Positions 36,092-47,386 of a stretch of 64,000 bases of DNA are shown here, one piece after another. A model generated the notes under the pieces. That model did not search any database. It saw only the letters and a program-made list of their open reading frames with translations, and was not told where the DNA came from. Made by a program: the position numbers and the translations under genes. The stretch is from Acinetobacter vivianii (lineage in GTDB: Bacteria > Pseudomonadota > Gammaproteobacteria > Pseudomonadales > Moraxellaceae): the NCBI RefSeq assembly GCF_014635885.1, contig NZ_BMDR01000001.1, positions 496,001 to 560,000 of the forward strand. The letters run 5' to 3'. The first letter of the stretch is position 1; each line of letters opens with the position of its first letter.

Positions 36092-39000
36092 CTATTCCAT
36101 ATATACCAATGGCTCACCACTGTGTACAGTTTGCCCCGCTCTGCAAATAATGGCTTTGACGATACCATCTTCCTCTGCATAAACAGGTAGCTCCATTTTC
36201 ATTGCTTCAATAATAGCAATAGTTTCTCCTTTTTTGATCTCTTGCCCATGTTCAACAAAAATTTTCCAGATATTGCCTGTCATTGATGCATTTAAAGCAG
36301 AAAGATGGCTGTAATCGACCTGATTAGCTTGTTCTACATGCTGTTCAGGTTGTGCAGCAAACTCTTCTTTCCAGCGACTCACTTCAGTGCTAAAGGCCTG
36401 TTGCTGTTTCTCTTTAAATGCGGCGATACTTTCCGCTTCATTCTCCAAGAACTGTACATAGTCTGCATAGTCAAACTCGGTTTCTTCAATCTGAATATGA
36501 GCGCGGTCATTTTCAAAATCTGCACGCCATTCATTGAGTTCGGCTTCAGTCACAGGGAAATATTTAATCTGGTCAAAGAATTGTAAGAACCATTGTTTAT
36601 CACCAAATTGCTTGTTCTTTTTAAACTTGTTCCAGATCGGCAGCGTCCGCCCAATCAACTGATAACCACCTGGTGAGTCCATGCCATAAATACACATGTA
36701 CATACCACCAATCCCTACCGTGCCTTCCGCAGTAAAGGTACGTGCTGGATTGTACTTAGAGCTGAGCAAACGATGGCGTGGATCAATCGGTACAGCACAC
36801 GGTGCCGTCAGATAAACATCTCCTAAACCCAGTACTAAATAATTGGCATCGAAAATAATGTCTTTCACTTCATCTCGATGTGCAAGCCCATTAATTCGTT
36901 GGATAAAATCAACATTATTCGGCAACCACGGCGCTTTAGCACAGACACTTTCCTGATAACGGTCCACTGCACCTAAAGTCGCACTGTCTTCAAACGCCAT
37001 TGGTAAATGCACGATACGCGATGGGATTTTAAGTTGGCTTAAATCGCCCATTTCATCTTCAAGTTTAAGCAATTTCGTAATCAGCTCAGCTTGAGGAATA
37101 ACCAGACCATCGTATTTAATCTGTAGTGAGCGTACACCCGGCGACAGTTCCAAAACGCCTGCAAGATTGGCTTTACGAATCATTTTAATCAGTTGATGTA
37201 CACGTAAACGTAGTGCCAAGTCCAAAACGTTTTCACCGTACTCTAATAAGATATAGCTATCACCTGCTTGGCGATACAGCGTTTTTGGCGATAATTCAGT
37301 TTGTTCACGTTGTGCCAGAATAGTTGTTAAGACATCTTGAGTTGGCTCAATCGTTTCAACCACTTTGGCTGCGGCGGCAAAGTTTTGGATATTTTCAATT
37401 TGTTTGCGTTCTAACTCGTTGGCCTGCTCGACTGTAATTGGATAAAAACGGATTTTGTCATCAGCTTTGAGTTGGCCTACTTTCCAGAGCTCTGCTTTGG
37501 CAATGGTCACTGGACACACAAAGCCACCTAAACTTGGGCCATCTTTTGCCAGAATCACAGGGAAATCACCCGTAAAGTTGATCGCGCCAATCGCATATTC
37601 ACAGTCATGCACATTGGACGGATGCAAACCCGCTTCACCGCCATTTTCACGTGCCCAGCTTGGTGTAGGCCCTGAAAGTCTGACGCCTAAACGATTTGAA
37701 TTAAAATGTACGGTCCATTCAGACGCAAAGAACTCTTCTACATATTCGGGTTTAAAGAAATCAGGTGCGCCATGTGGTCCATACAGCACAGCAATTTCCC
37801 ATTCATTGCTATATTCAGGGATTAAATCTGTCGATAAGGCTTGTGGTGTGTCGGTTGCCAATGGCAATTCAGCATTTGCCAAGCTTGAATCAACCATTTT
37901 GATCATATCGCCAACACGCAAAGTACGTCCTGCATGACCACCAAAATTACCTAGTGCAAAGGTTGAACGACTACCTAAATATAAGGGTACATCCAGTCCA
38001 TCACGTACTGCCAAATAAGTACGGCAGCCTGAAGCCACTTGTCCTATTTTTAAGGTTTGCCCTGCTTTGACTTTAACTGGTTGCCAAAAGCTAATTTCTT
38101 GATTATCTAACACAGCAGTACAACTTGCACCAGTCAGTGCAATCGTCGTATCTGCATGAAACTTTAATGTTGGCCCCACCAAGGTAAACTCAAAACCTGC
38201 CGCTTTAGCATCATTGCCGACAATACGATTGGCGAGTTGGAATGCATAATCATCCATTGGACCTGACGGCGGTACACCAATATCCCAGTAGCCTGTACGC
38301 CCCGGATAATCCTGAATTGAACTAAGTGTGCCTGCTTGAATCACTTCAATGACTTTAGGCGAGTAGTTAAAATCATCCAGCATACGCGTCCAGATTTGCA
38401 TAGATTCAAAACGCTGATCTGAAACGATGGCGCGTGCATAATCCAGATTGGTACTGATTCCATTTAAACGAGTTTCAGCCAAAACCACTTTTAATTTTTC
38501 AATTGCTGTAGCTCGATCTTCGGCATGGACAATAATTTTGGCAATCATCGGATCGAAATATTGAGAAATTTCGGTACCTGTTTTGACCCAAGTATCGACA
38601 CGAATATCTTCTGGAAAAGACACTTCTGTGAGTACACCCGGGCTTGGCTGGAAATTTTTCACAGGATCTTCAGCATAGACACGGACTTCGATTGCCGCAC
38701 CTTTCGGTTGGATATTGCTGAGATAATCCCAGTCCAAGGCATCACCTGCCGCGACTTTAAGCATGCATTCAATCAAGTCGAGTCCAGTGACCATTTCAGT
38801 GACAGGATGTTCTACCTGTAAGCGGGTATTTACTTCAAGGAAGTAAAATTCATCCCGTTGAGCATCGTAAATAAACTCAACCGTACCTGCACTGCGATAA
38901 TTGACAGAGCGGCCCAGTTCAACCGCCGCTTGATGCAACTTTTGACGAGTAGCTTCAGGTAAATTAGCCGCTGGCGTTTCTTCTACCACTTTCTGGTTAC

Positions 39001-39697
39001 GACGTTGCAATGAACAATCGCGCTCTCCAAATGCCACCACTTGGCCTTTGCCATCTCCAAAAATTTGTACTTCGACATGACGTGCTTTATCAATAAAACA
39101 TTCGATAAATACACCTGCATCTTTAAAGAACTGTTCACCTAAACGTTTTACACTTTCATAAGCTTCGGTTAATGCTTGCGGGGTGTCACAACGGGTTAAG
39201 CCAATTCCGCCGCCACCTGCAGTGCTTTTTAACATGATTGGATAGCCAATCCGTTCAGCAGCCGTCAATGCTTCTTCCAAGCTATCGAGCAATCCTGTAC
39301 CTGGTGTCATTGGAACATTCGCCGTTGCTGCCAATTCACGTGCGCGATGCTTTAAACCGAATTCCAGAATCTGCTCTGCGGTTGGGCCCATAAATGCAAT
39401 ATTGTTTTCTTCACAAGCACGGGAAAAATCGGCACTTTCAGACAGAAAACCATAACCGGGAAAAATTGCTTCTGCCCCAGTTTTTTTGGCTGCTTCAATC
39501 AATTTATCAATACTGAGATAAGTATCGGCAGGTTTTAAACCTTCTAGCGAAATTGCAATATCTGCATCTTGGACATGTTGTGCATAACGATCGCTATCGG
39601 AATACACAGCCACACTGGTAATCCCTAATTTTTTTAATGTTCGAATTGCTCGGACAGCAATTTCACCACGGTTTGCAATAAGTACAGTTTTAAACAT
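36092..39697 (-). CDS. Biotin-dependent urea (or guanidine) carboxylase
   Basis: A 1201-residue multidomain enzyme. From the N-terminus: biotin carboxylase (FKTVLIANRGEIAVRAIRTL, ATP-binding KSTAGGGGIGLTRC, EVNTRLQVEHPVTE, to about residue 445); carboxyltransferase halves (AHS2/KipA-like from about 470 with GRTGYWDIGVPPSGPMDDYA, and AHS1/KipI-like from about 800 to 1010); and a C-terminal biotinyl domain with the carrier lysine 1167 in EAMKMEL. It carboxylates urea to allophanate with ATP and bicarbonate. GGAGG seven bases before 39697 fixes the start. The allophanate hydrolase gene is immediately upstream. Homologues of this architecture have been shown to prefer guanidine, so the true substrate remains open. 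Confidence 0.92.
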   Translation of the reverse strand: MFKTVLIANRGEIAVRAIRTLKKLGITSVAVYSDSDRYAQHVQDADIAISLEGLKPADTYLSIDKLIEAAKKTGAEAIFPGYGFLSESADFSRACEENNIAFMGPTAEQILEFGLKHRARELAATANVPMTPGTGLLDSLEEALTAAERIGYPIMLKSTAGGGGIGLTRCDTPQALTEAYESVKRLGEQFFKDAGVFIECFIDKARHVEVQIFGDGKGQVVAFGERDCSLQRRNQKVVEETPAANLPEATRQKLHQAAVELGRSVNYRSAGTVEFIYDAQRDEFYFLEVNTRLQVEHPVTEMVTGLDLIECMLKVAAGDALDWDYLSNIQPKGAAIEVRVYAEDPVKNFQPSPGVLTEVSFPEDIRVDTWVKTGTEISQYFDPMIAKIIVHAEDRATAIEKLKVVLAETRLNGISTNLDYARAIVSDQRFESMQIWTRMLDDFNYSPKVIEVIQAGTLSSIQDYPGRTGYWDIGVPPSGPMDDYAFQLANRIVGNDAKAAGFEFTLVGPTLKFHADTTIALTGASCTAVLDNQEISFWQPVKVKAGQTLKIGQVASGCRTYLAVRDGLDVPLYLGSRSTFALGNFGGHAGRTLRVGDMIKMVDSSLANAELPLATDTPQALSTDLIPEYSNEWEIAVLYGPHGAPDFFKPEYVEEFFASEWTVHFNSNRLGVRLSGPTPSWARENGGEAGLHPSNVHDCEYAIGAINFTGDFPVILAKDGPSLGGFVCPVTIAKAELWKVGQLKADDKIRFYPITVEQANELERKQIENIQNFAAAAKVVETIEPTQDVLTTILAQREQTELSPKTLYRQAGDSYILLEYGENVLDLALRLRVHQLIKMIRKANLAGVLELSPGVRSLQIKYDGLVIPQAELITKLLKLEDEMGDLSQLKIPSRIVHLPMAFEDSATLGAVDRYQESVCAKAPWLPNNVDFIQRINGLAHRDEVKDIIFDANYLVLGLGDVYLTAPCAVPIDPRHRLLSSKYNPARTFTAEGTVGIGGMYMCIYGMDSPGGYQLIGRTLPIWNKFKKNKQFGDKQWFLQFFDQIKYFPVTEAELNEWRADFENDRAHIQIEETEFDYADYVQFLENEAESIAAFKEKQQQAFSTEVSRWKEEFAAQPEQHVEQANQVDYSHLSALNASMTGNIWKIFVEHGQEIKKGETIAIIEAMKMELPVYAEEDGIVKAIICRAGQTVHSGEPLVYME

Positions 39698-39712
39698 GAT
39701 GATTTCCTCCAA

Positions 39713-41539
39713 TTAATTCGCTGTGTTTGCCGCTTGACTGTTACGATGCTGGATGTAGGCTCTCCATCCACCAAAATGGCTAATATTCTCGGCATCGCCT
39801 AAGCCATACGGTTCGCAAATAAAACCTTTGACCCAACGACCATCCTCCAGCTCGACATTGCCCATCCCTAATGGGGTTGGAATTTCTGCAACAAACTCAC
39901 CAAATCGTGCTGTTGGTACATCCCAAAGTTCTACGATGATGCTTTTTCCATTGGATTGACGTGCTAGTCCTGGTTTTGGTGGAACGGTGCCATTCAAGGC
40001 ATACAGTGCGTAGTCCTGAGAGGTTTTGGTGGTTTCGACATGTACTGCATCACGAGTGGTCAGTTGGAAATTGAGTGGCATGCCTGTTAAATGTGCGCCC
40101 ACCACAGCAACTCGGATATGATGAGGAGACACCAAAGTTGGTGCGTTTGAAGCTAAGGTCTTGTCTAAAGCACCCAATTTAAGTGCCAGATAGTTTTGCC
40201 AAGCCTTACCAAAGTGAATTAGGGCCGCATCATGCCATGCAGGTGCAATTAAACTAATACCGAAAGGTAAGTTGTCTGCTCTAAAGCCTGCGGGTAATGC
40301 CAGTGCACTTAAATCTGCAAGATTGGTAAAGTTGGTATAAATGCCAAAGTGAGCGTTGTATTCAATTGGATGTTGTTGAAGCTGCTCAATGGTATAAATC
40401 GTTGGTGCAGTTGGGACAATCAATGCATCAAATTCAGCCAGACTGTCTTGAATTTTTCGAGCCAGATCCATTCTTAAATATTCCGCATTGTAGGCATCTA
40501 CCGCAGAGTATTTTTCACCTTGTTGAACGATTTCCAAGACCGTTGGATCAAAATCGTCAGCATTGCTTTTTAGTAGATCAGCAACCGCCGCCGTGCGCTC
40601 GGCAACCCAAGACCCTTGATATAATTGAGCTGCAAGTTGCTCAAAGGCAGAAAAATCAATCGCTGTAATTTCTGCATTTAAACTTTCAAGTAATTGAATG
40701 GTTTGCTGGAAGGCTTTTTCTGCCTGCTCATCACCAAAGAAATTTAATTGTTTTGGAATCGCAAATTTCAATTTGCTCGAGAATCGAGCAGGTACATTTT
40801 TAGGATGTGGACGAGAGTAACTGTCGAAAGCATCATAGGCTTCAGCTTGCTGGGCAACCAACTCTGCATCTGCAACGGTTAATGCAAAAATTGAAATGCA
40901 ATCAATACTTTTAACTGCCGGTAATAGTCCTCGATTTGAGAAGCGCCCTTTGGTTGGTTTTAAGCCCACAATATTATTGAATGCCGCTGGTACTCGACCC
41001 GATCCAGCTGTATCGGTGCCCAATGAAAATGGAACCAAACCTCTTGCTACTACACTGGCAGAACCTGAACTTGAACCACCACTGACATATTCAGGTTTAA
41101 AGCTATTCGGTACTGCCCCAAAGGGTGAACGTGTCCCGACCAAACCTGTTGCAAACTGATCAAGGTTGGTTTTACCAATCACAATTGCACCTGCTTGTTT
41201 AAGCAAACGGACAGTTTCAGCATCTTGTGTCGCGATCGTATGTAATGCTTTACATGCTGCGGTGGTAACAAAACCTGCGACATCTATATTGTCTTTAACC
41301 GCAAACGGTACGCCGTATAAAGGAAATTGCTTTTTGAGGTCTTCCGCATCTTGAGCTAATTGCGTTAAAGACTGAATCTGTTGTTCGAGTACATTAGGAC
41401 TCACAATCGAAATCCAGGCCACATCATTAGGATCAAGTGCTTTGACTAATTCTTTTAAAATATCAAGTTGAATTTCATTGTTGAAATACGCCGTTTGCCA
41501 TTCAGAAATTGTCCAGCCTAAAGTTTTTAGTTCATGCAT
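39713..41539 (-). CDS. atzF: Allophanate hydrolase
   Basis: A 608-residue amidase-signature enzyme with a C-terminal allophanate-hydrolase domain. The amidase part has VPFAVKDNIDVAG with the catalytic lysine, SGGSSSGSASVVA and GTDTAGSGRVPAAFNN with the nucleophilic serine. The C-terminal domain (from about residue 470) contains RVAVVGAHLTGMPLN and GMGNVELEDGRWVKGFICEP, as in AtzF and DUR1,2. It splits allophanate to ammonia and CO2, completing ATP-dependent urea breakdown with the next gene. The start at 41539 is chosen for AGGA ten bases upstream; an in-frame extension to 41596 would cover the palindromic operator. Confidence 0.92.
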   Translation of the reverse strand: MHELKTLGWTISEWQTAYFNNEIQLDILKELVKALDPNDVAWISIVSPNVLEQQIQSLTQLAQDAEDLKKQFPLYGVPFAVKDNIDVAGFVTTAACKALHTIATQDAETVRLLKQAGAIVIGKTNLDQFATGLVGTRSPFGAVPNSFKPEYVSGGSSSGSASVVARGLVPFSLGTDTAGSGRVPAAFNNIVGLKPTKGRFSNRGLLPAVKSIDCISIFALTVADAELVAQQAEAYDAFDSYSRPHPKNVPARFSSKLKFAIPKQLNFFGDEQAEKAFQQTIQLLESLNAEITAIDFSAFEQLAAQLYQGSWVAERTAAVADLLKSNADDFDPTVLEIVQQGEKYSAVDAYNAEYLRMDLARKIQDSLAEFDALIVPTAPTIYTIEQLQQHPIEYNAHFGIYTNFTNLADLSALALPAGFRADNLPFGISLIAPAWHDAALIHFGKAWQNYLALKLGALDKTLASNAPTLVSPHHIRVAVVGAHLTGMPLNFQLTTRDAVHVETTKTSQDYALYALNGTVPPKPGLARQSNGKSIIVELWDVPTARFGEFVAEIPTPLGMGNVELEDGRWVKGFICEPYGLGDAENISHFGGWRAYIQHRNSQAANTAN

Positions 41540-41553
41540 CTTATGAATCCTAT

Positions 41554-41565
41554 CTTGTATACAAG
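41554..41565. promoter_or_regulatory. Palindromic operator candidate of the urea carboxylase operon
   Basis: CTTGTATACAAG is a perfect 12-bp palindrome 15 bases upstream of the allophanate hydrolase start. It resembles the TTGTATACAA-type sites bound by FCD-subfamily GntR proteins, one of which is encoded at the end of this operon. Confidence 0.65.
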
Positions 41566-41796
41566 TTTGAATAGATAAATGCAGAAACTGTGCCAATATA
41601 TTTTTAATATAAAAATTAATTACTTAGAATATTTAATGAAATACAAACTTATGAGAATGGTGCAGTTATAGTGCTGAAAAAATTTCGTTCGAGCTGATTT
41701 GCGCTATAAATCAGCAGATCTTTAGTGTGGAATAAAAGATTTGAATAAAAATGATAAAATTCGATTTAACTTATTTGTTTTTATAGAGTTATTTAT

Positions 41797-42144
41797 TTAC
41801 TTTAAATATTTAGTGATATCTTCAAATTCTGCAGCAACGGAGTGAATTGCCTGTTGTTCCATGCCTCTAAATTTTTTTAATATGACTTGCCCCAATTCGG
41901 TTACGATTGCACCACCACCATGCGTTCCCCCTGTTTGAGTTTCGACAAGATGAGATTGAAAGCATTGATTCATGGTATCGACCAGTTGCCATGCACGACG
42001 ATAACTCATGTCCATAGATTTGGCCGCTTGTGAAATTGAACCTGTACGCTGGATGGCTTCGAGTAATTCAGCTTTGCCAGGGCCAAAAGCAATTTGTTCA
42101 TTAGACAAGATGCGAAGGTGCATTTTTAAACGTGGTTTTGACAT
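41797..42144 (-). CDS. ModE-type winged helix regulator without molybdate domain
   Basis: A 115-residue protein made only of the N-terminal ModE/LysR-like DNA-binding domain: GKAELLEAIQRTGSISQAAKSMDMSYRRAWQLVDTMN is the helix-turn-helix, followed by a wing with TGGTHGGGAIVTELG. Full ModE carries two C-terminal Mop (TOBE) domains that bind molybdate; they are absent, so ligand sensing must differ. It follows the formaldehyde dehydrogenase gene by 57 bases, with a 10-bp hairpin between. It could be partly co-transcribed with frmR-frmA or act separately; no molybdate transport genes are nearby. Confidence 0.85.
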   Translation of the reverse strand: MSKPRLKMHLRILSNEQIAFGPGKAELLEAIQRTGSISQAAKSMDMSYRRAWQLVDTMNQCFQSHLVETQTGGTHGGGAIVTELGQVILKKFRGMEQQAIHSVAAEFEDITKYLK

Positions 42145-42156
42145 TTCGAGTTACCA

Positions 42157-42189
42157 AGATTTGATGATGTATTTCACACCATCAAATCT
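42157..42189 (-). terminator. Hairpin between the formaldehyde dehydrogenase and ModE-type genes
   Basis: Perfect 10-bp stem AGATTTGATG / CATCAAATCT with a 13-base loop, 13 bases after the dehydrogenase stop. No T-run follows on the minus strand, so it may be a weak terminator or an RNA 3'-end/processing structure. Confidence 0.45.
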
Positions 42190-42201
42190 CATTATTTAAA
42201 T

Positions 42202-43607
<1,406 letters not shown>

Positions 43608-43635
43608 AATGTAGACCACATTAAATCTAAAAATA

Positions 43636-43655
43636 TACTATACACCAGTATAGTA
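43636..43655. promoter_or_regulatory. FrmR operator candidate
   Basis: TACTATAC and GTATAGTA form an exact 8-bp inverted repeat with a 4-base centre, just upstream of frmR in the promoter interval. AT-rich dyads of this kind are what FrmR-type repressors bind; assignment is by position. Confidence 0.7.
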
Positions 43656-43856
43656 AATTAACTCAATATCTATTGATCCACAGATGATAATGTTGCATTG
43701 ATTCAAACTTATTTATATATGAAAAAAGATAGTGAAAGTGGTAACCAGTTGATTCTGCTTACAATTACATTTAACCATTGGAAAGAAAAACCATTTAGAT
43801 ATATAAGAAAATCAAACACCTATACATTACTCTTGGATTCACGCTTGACCACTAAA

Positions 43857-45410
43857 ATGATAAACAATTCATACCATTTTAAGATAACGACACTTGTTAT
43901 TATGTTAGGAATTGGTGGTTGTTCTTTACCACCGAATGAAAATCATGATCGGAGTAATTCCTTGCAAACTAAAACAAAGTGGATGAATGACCCACAGGCC
44001 GATCTTAATATTGAAAACGGTTTAACGGCTTTTTTAGCTTTGGATGATGCTTTTCTAAGCATTGCCTCACGTATTCATTTAATCAGAAATGCCAAGCATC
44101 AGCTTGATTTACAATACTATATCTGGAATGACGATGCCATTGGCAATCTGATGCTTCATGAACTGCTGAATGCTGCTGATCGTGGTGTAAAAGTCCGCCT
44201 GCTGATTGATGACCAAAATGGAATAAAACTGGATAAGACTCTAAAAGCCCTTGCCCAGCATCCAAATTTTGAAATCCGTATTTTCAATCCTTATAAATTT
44301 AGACACCTCCGTTTTATTGATTATATCTTCCGCTTAAAACAGATTAACCATCGCATGCACAACAAGCTTACGCTGGCAGATCATTCTATTGCTGTTACTG
44401 GTGGACGAAATATCAGTAGTGAATATTTTGATGCTGGTGACCAGTTTCAGTTCAGCGACATGGATATTTTATTTTACGGCAAAGCAGTAGAGCGAGCGGA
44501 AGATGTATTTGATGAGTTCTGGAATCATTCACTGAGCTATTCAACAGAACAATTGTTAGGTCATGGCTCTGCTCAGCAACTTGAAAACCTAAGAATCTCA
44601 TATAAAACGCTGGATCAGGTCAATACACCAACCGAAGATAAATTAGAAGCCGCACAAGATTATTTAAAATTACGTTTAGAAAATTATCCAATCCAGTGGG
44701 CCAAAGCCCATTTTGTGGCTGATCATCCAGATAAGGCACGCGGACAAGCACAACAACAGCAACTTCTCTATTCCCAAGTCCTCAATATTATGGGCAAACC
44801 AGAACAACACATGGAACTGGTATCTGCCTATTTTGTTCCGACTGAACGTGGTACGGCCTATCTCAATCAACTTTCTAAAGACGGTATCAAAGTAAGGGTA
44901 CTGACCAATAGTCTGGTTGCGAATGATGTGGCCGTAGTTCATTCGTTCTATAGCCAGTATCGTAAGCCGCTTTTACAAAATGGTGTGCAGCTTTATGAGT
45001 TTAAGCCCAACATCGAGCGTAAAAAGCGGACTTGGTATGAAATTGCGACAGGAAGTGTCATTCCCGTCAAAGGTAAAAATCGCTCCAGCTTACACGCCAA
45101 GTTTTTTGATGTTGATGGAAAAGTTTTTATTGGTTCATTTAACTTTGACCCACGCTCTGCTCATCTAAATACTGAAGTGGGTTTGGTGGTGGAATCTGAT
45201 CATTTACAAGACCAGATTACCGCAATGCTCGACCAGCATTTATTACAAGTGGCTTATCAACTTAAATTAGATGAACATGGCAATATTGTCTGGTATGAGC
45301 ATAAAGACAATGGTGAAGTTATTCAGCATCATCATGATCCTGAAAGTACCAGATTCCAACGCTTTACCATGAATGTGGTGTCATATTTCCCTGTAGAGTG
45401 GATGATGTAG
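43857..45410 (+). CDS. Phospholipase D / cardiolipin synthase-like lipoprotein
   Basis: A protein of about 517 residues with two phospholipase D motifs: HNKLTLADHSIAVTGGRN (HxKx4Dx6GGxN) and HAKFFDVDGKVFIGSFNFD (HxKx4Dx6GSxN). The start at 43857 is chosen because it gives a short lipoprotein signal ending LGIGGC (Cys22); a longer frame to 43698 would bury this signal, and neither start has a good ribosome site. Enzymes of this kind transfer or hydrolyse phosphatidyl groups; the lipobox places it on the periplasmic face or outer membrane. It converges with the damaged methyltransferase gene and has no operon partner. Confidence 0.85.
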   Translation: MINNSYHFKITTLVIMLGIGGCSLPPNENHDRSNSLQTKTKWMNDPQADLNIENGLTAFLALDDAFLSIASRIHLIRNAKHQLDLQYYIWNDDAIGNLMLHELLNAADRGVKVRLLIDDQNGIKLDKTLKALAQHPNFEIRIFNPYKFRHLRFIDYIFRLKQINHRMHNKLTLADHSIAVTGGRNISSEYFDAGDQFQFSDMDILFYGKAVERAEDVFDEFWNHSLSYSTEQLLGHGSAQQLENLRISYKTLDQVNTPTEDKLEAAQDYLKLRLENYPIQWAKAHFVADHPDKARGQAQQQQLLYSQVLNIMGKPEQHMELVSAYFVPTERGTAYLNQLSKDGIKVRVLTNSLVANDVAVVHSFYSQYRKPLLQNGVQLYEFKPNIERKKRTWYEIATGSVIPVKGKNRSSLHAKFFDVDGKVFIGSFNFDPRSAHLNTEVGLVVESDHLQDQITAMLDQHLLQVAYQLKLDEHGNIVWYEHKDNGEVIQHHHDPESTRFQRFTMNVVSYFPVEWMM

Positions 45411-45435
45411 ACCTTATTCAGGTTTATTGATTATC

Positions 45436-46060
45436 TTAACCAGATGACATTTCAAATAAGCACAAACCTGCTATTTCTAAAGGCATTTTGATAACATCAA
45501 AAGATGCCTTTTTTAAAGCATCAATATGCTCTTGTTTACTCATAAAAAGTTGATCATTTTGCATCGCATCAGGCGCACAAATATGATCACAAACCAGATA
45601 ATAGCCTTCAGATTTTAATAAGGTCTTCACGATTTTATGAAAATCGGTTGCATATTTCTTATGGCGAAGCTCATGTAAAGCTTGATGAATGATGATGATG
45701 TCAAATTTTTGAGTTAGGCTATCTTGCCATCGGCTCTTTAAAATCTCCGATAATGTAGGTTGCTCGTGCTTTTTCAGTGGCATTTAATTTCTCTTGTGCA
45801 AGGGTGTGCATCACTTCAGAAAAATCAAAAGCGTGATATTTAATACCATCAAGTTGCGATAACAAATGTTGAGCTAAAAAACCAGGCCCAGACCCCAGTT
45901 CTAATATATGGCAATTATTACCGATATGAGCTTTTATAAAGTCTACATAATACTGAAAGAAGTCCTGTCTCCATGGACGTTTTGCATTTGCTGTTTCTTG
46001 CCATTCAAGCGCATCTGCATAAAGCCTTAAATCAATAGGACTAGGGACATCATCACTCAT
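45436..46060 (-). pseudogene. DUF938-type SAM-dependent methyltransferase, frameshifted
   Basis: Two overlapping minus-strand frames together make one methyltransferase. The first (46060-45719) has a good ribosome site (GGAGGGAAGCT) and the SAM motif ILELGSGPGFLAQHL, and is in register until GDFKEP. The second continues at RWQDSLTQKFDIIIIHQALHELRHKK in another frame and carries the C-terminal half to 45436. Removing one base between about 45726 and 45742 would join them (near GAGCCGATGG). So the gene is either inactivated by a one-base insertion or the base is a sequencing error. Homologous methyltransferases are about 200-210 residues, as is the joined product. Confidence 0.75.
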
Positions 46061-46081
46061 AGCTTCCCTCCTCTTTTTTAA

Positions 46082-46672
46082 TTACACCAAACCAATTTGC
46101 TGAAAAAATTGTTGATAGACTTCTGCTTTCTTTTCTAATGCTAAGGGATAGGCGCGTGACGAAGAAGGTAAACGATATAAATTCAGCTCCCGATCAAGAT
46201 GTTTAACCTGTACAGATTGCCCTATCATTGGTTTTATTGGCTGATCTGGAAAATGCTGCATTAGTGTATCCGTTGCCTTATCCCCCGTTGTCATGATGGT
46301 ATGACACATTGGTATTTGCTCAAGTAACTTTGATAAATCTGTGGGTGTGACAATTTCTAAAAACTTATCCGATGCATTACCCTGCAAGCGTTTAATCTGA
46401 TACGCCGTATCAAATATTCCTACCCCAATCTCAGTTAGAAACTCACGAATTTGTTGTTCTTTAAAGTTTTTATTGGGTAAATCTAAAAAATGATTTTTAT
46501 CATTAAAGAAAATAAGGCCAAATATTCTCCACATGTCATTTTGATAGTTAGGATAGTAAAAATCCATCTTCCAGCGGCTTTGTGGCGGTGGAAAACTTCC
46601 CAACATCAATAGCTTGGCATTGGAAGGTAAAAACGGTTGTAGTGGATGTGTTTCTATTTCTATATCAGTCAT
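46082..46672 (-). CDS. Uracil-DNA-glycosylase-fold protein (DNA-deoxyinosine glycosylase type)
   Basis: A 196-residue protein. The N-terminal LLMLGSFPPPQSRWKMDFYYPN followed by NDMWRIFG is the hallmark of the family-6 uracil-DNA glycosylase-like group, which contains hypoxanthine (deoxyinosine) glycosylases; the C-terminal LPSSSRAYPL corresponds to the DNA-intercalating loop of the fold. It would remove deaminated bases and start base-excision repair. Ribosome site is weak. It precedes the frameshifted methyltransferase by about 20 bases on the same strand, so the two were probably an operon. Confidence 0.8.
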   Translation of the reverse strand: MTDIEIETHPLQPFLPSNAKLLMLGSFPPPQSRWKMDFYYPNYQNDMWRIFGLIFFNDKNHFLDLPNKNFKEQQIREFLTEIGVGIFDTAYQIKRLQGNASDKFLEIVTPTDLSKLLEQIPMCHTIMTTGDKATDTLMQHFPDQPIKPMIGQSVQVKHLDRELNLYRLPSSSRAYPLALEKKAEVYQQFFQQIGLV

Positions 46673-47386
46673 TTATATCAATAGCCAAATTTCAAATTGA
46701 ATGAATATTTTTAATCATTTTATCGAATTTTCCAGTTTTTTGCTTGGTTCTTTGAGGTGCTAAGAATCGTTTTTTTAACAATAATAAAGCTCTCAATTAT
46801 CATAGATTATAGAACTCATATTCGGATTAATACCCTTATAATATCACTAAACTATTTCGATTAATAACTTAATCAGACCAACAAACTAACTTTATAAAGT
46901 TATATATCTAAATTTGACACATAAAGTAAAAAGTAACGCCAACAACATGTATATCAAAGGGACTTTTGGACCTGCATTTTTTCAGCTCATATAGATAGTA
47001 GCCCCCATGGATATATTTTTTTAAGACTGATATTTATGAACAGATAACCTTATTAAATACACAGAAATAAAGGTATAGGAACTTCTTATGAACTTATTTC
47101 AAAAAGGAATATTTATTAAGATAATTGTAATAAAAAAGCTTACTATTTAAAATAAGTTAACAAATTATTTTAAATAAAATATGCTATTTAATTACATGAA
47201 AAATAAAATATTTTTATGATTATCTTTACAACTCCACTGTGTAAAAAAAGACCATATGATAAATATAAGTTAATAATTTTTAACAAATAAATTTACTTTT
47301 TAATTTTTTTATTTATTATTTGTTCGGGTTTTAGATAATTTAAAGGAAATTATTTGAAATTTTTTTACTAAAAAATTGGAAAATTC
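46673..47386. other. AT-rich intergenic region at the left edge of the accessory segment
   Basis: Over 700 bases of very AT-rich sequence between a minus-strand glycosylase gene and a plus-strand nuclease gene, so it holds two promoters. I see no recognisable RNA gene, repeat or attachment site. A 20-codon frame at 47088-47150 has a GGAA upstream but no other support. Confidence 0.55.

Noticed and set aside
37455..37937. 160-codon plus-strand frame inside urea carboxylase
   Set aside because: Antisense shadow of a highly conserved enzyme domain, no ribosome site.
41597..41796. Guanidine riboswitch upstream of the allophanate hydrolase/urea carboxylase operon
   Set aside because: A short stem GCTGATTT/AAATCAGC (41693-41715) is present, but the loop lacks the ACGR motif and no ykkC-like architecture could be made out.
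45436..45783. C-terminal half of the methyltransferase as a separate gene
   Set aside because: It has no ribosome site at its first ATG, begins with out-of-frame residues, and only makes sense as the continuation of the upstream frame.
47088..47150. 20-codon plus-strand frame with GGAA upstream
   Set aside because: Too short, very AT-rich, no family or conservation evidence; random frames of this size are expected in the region.
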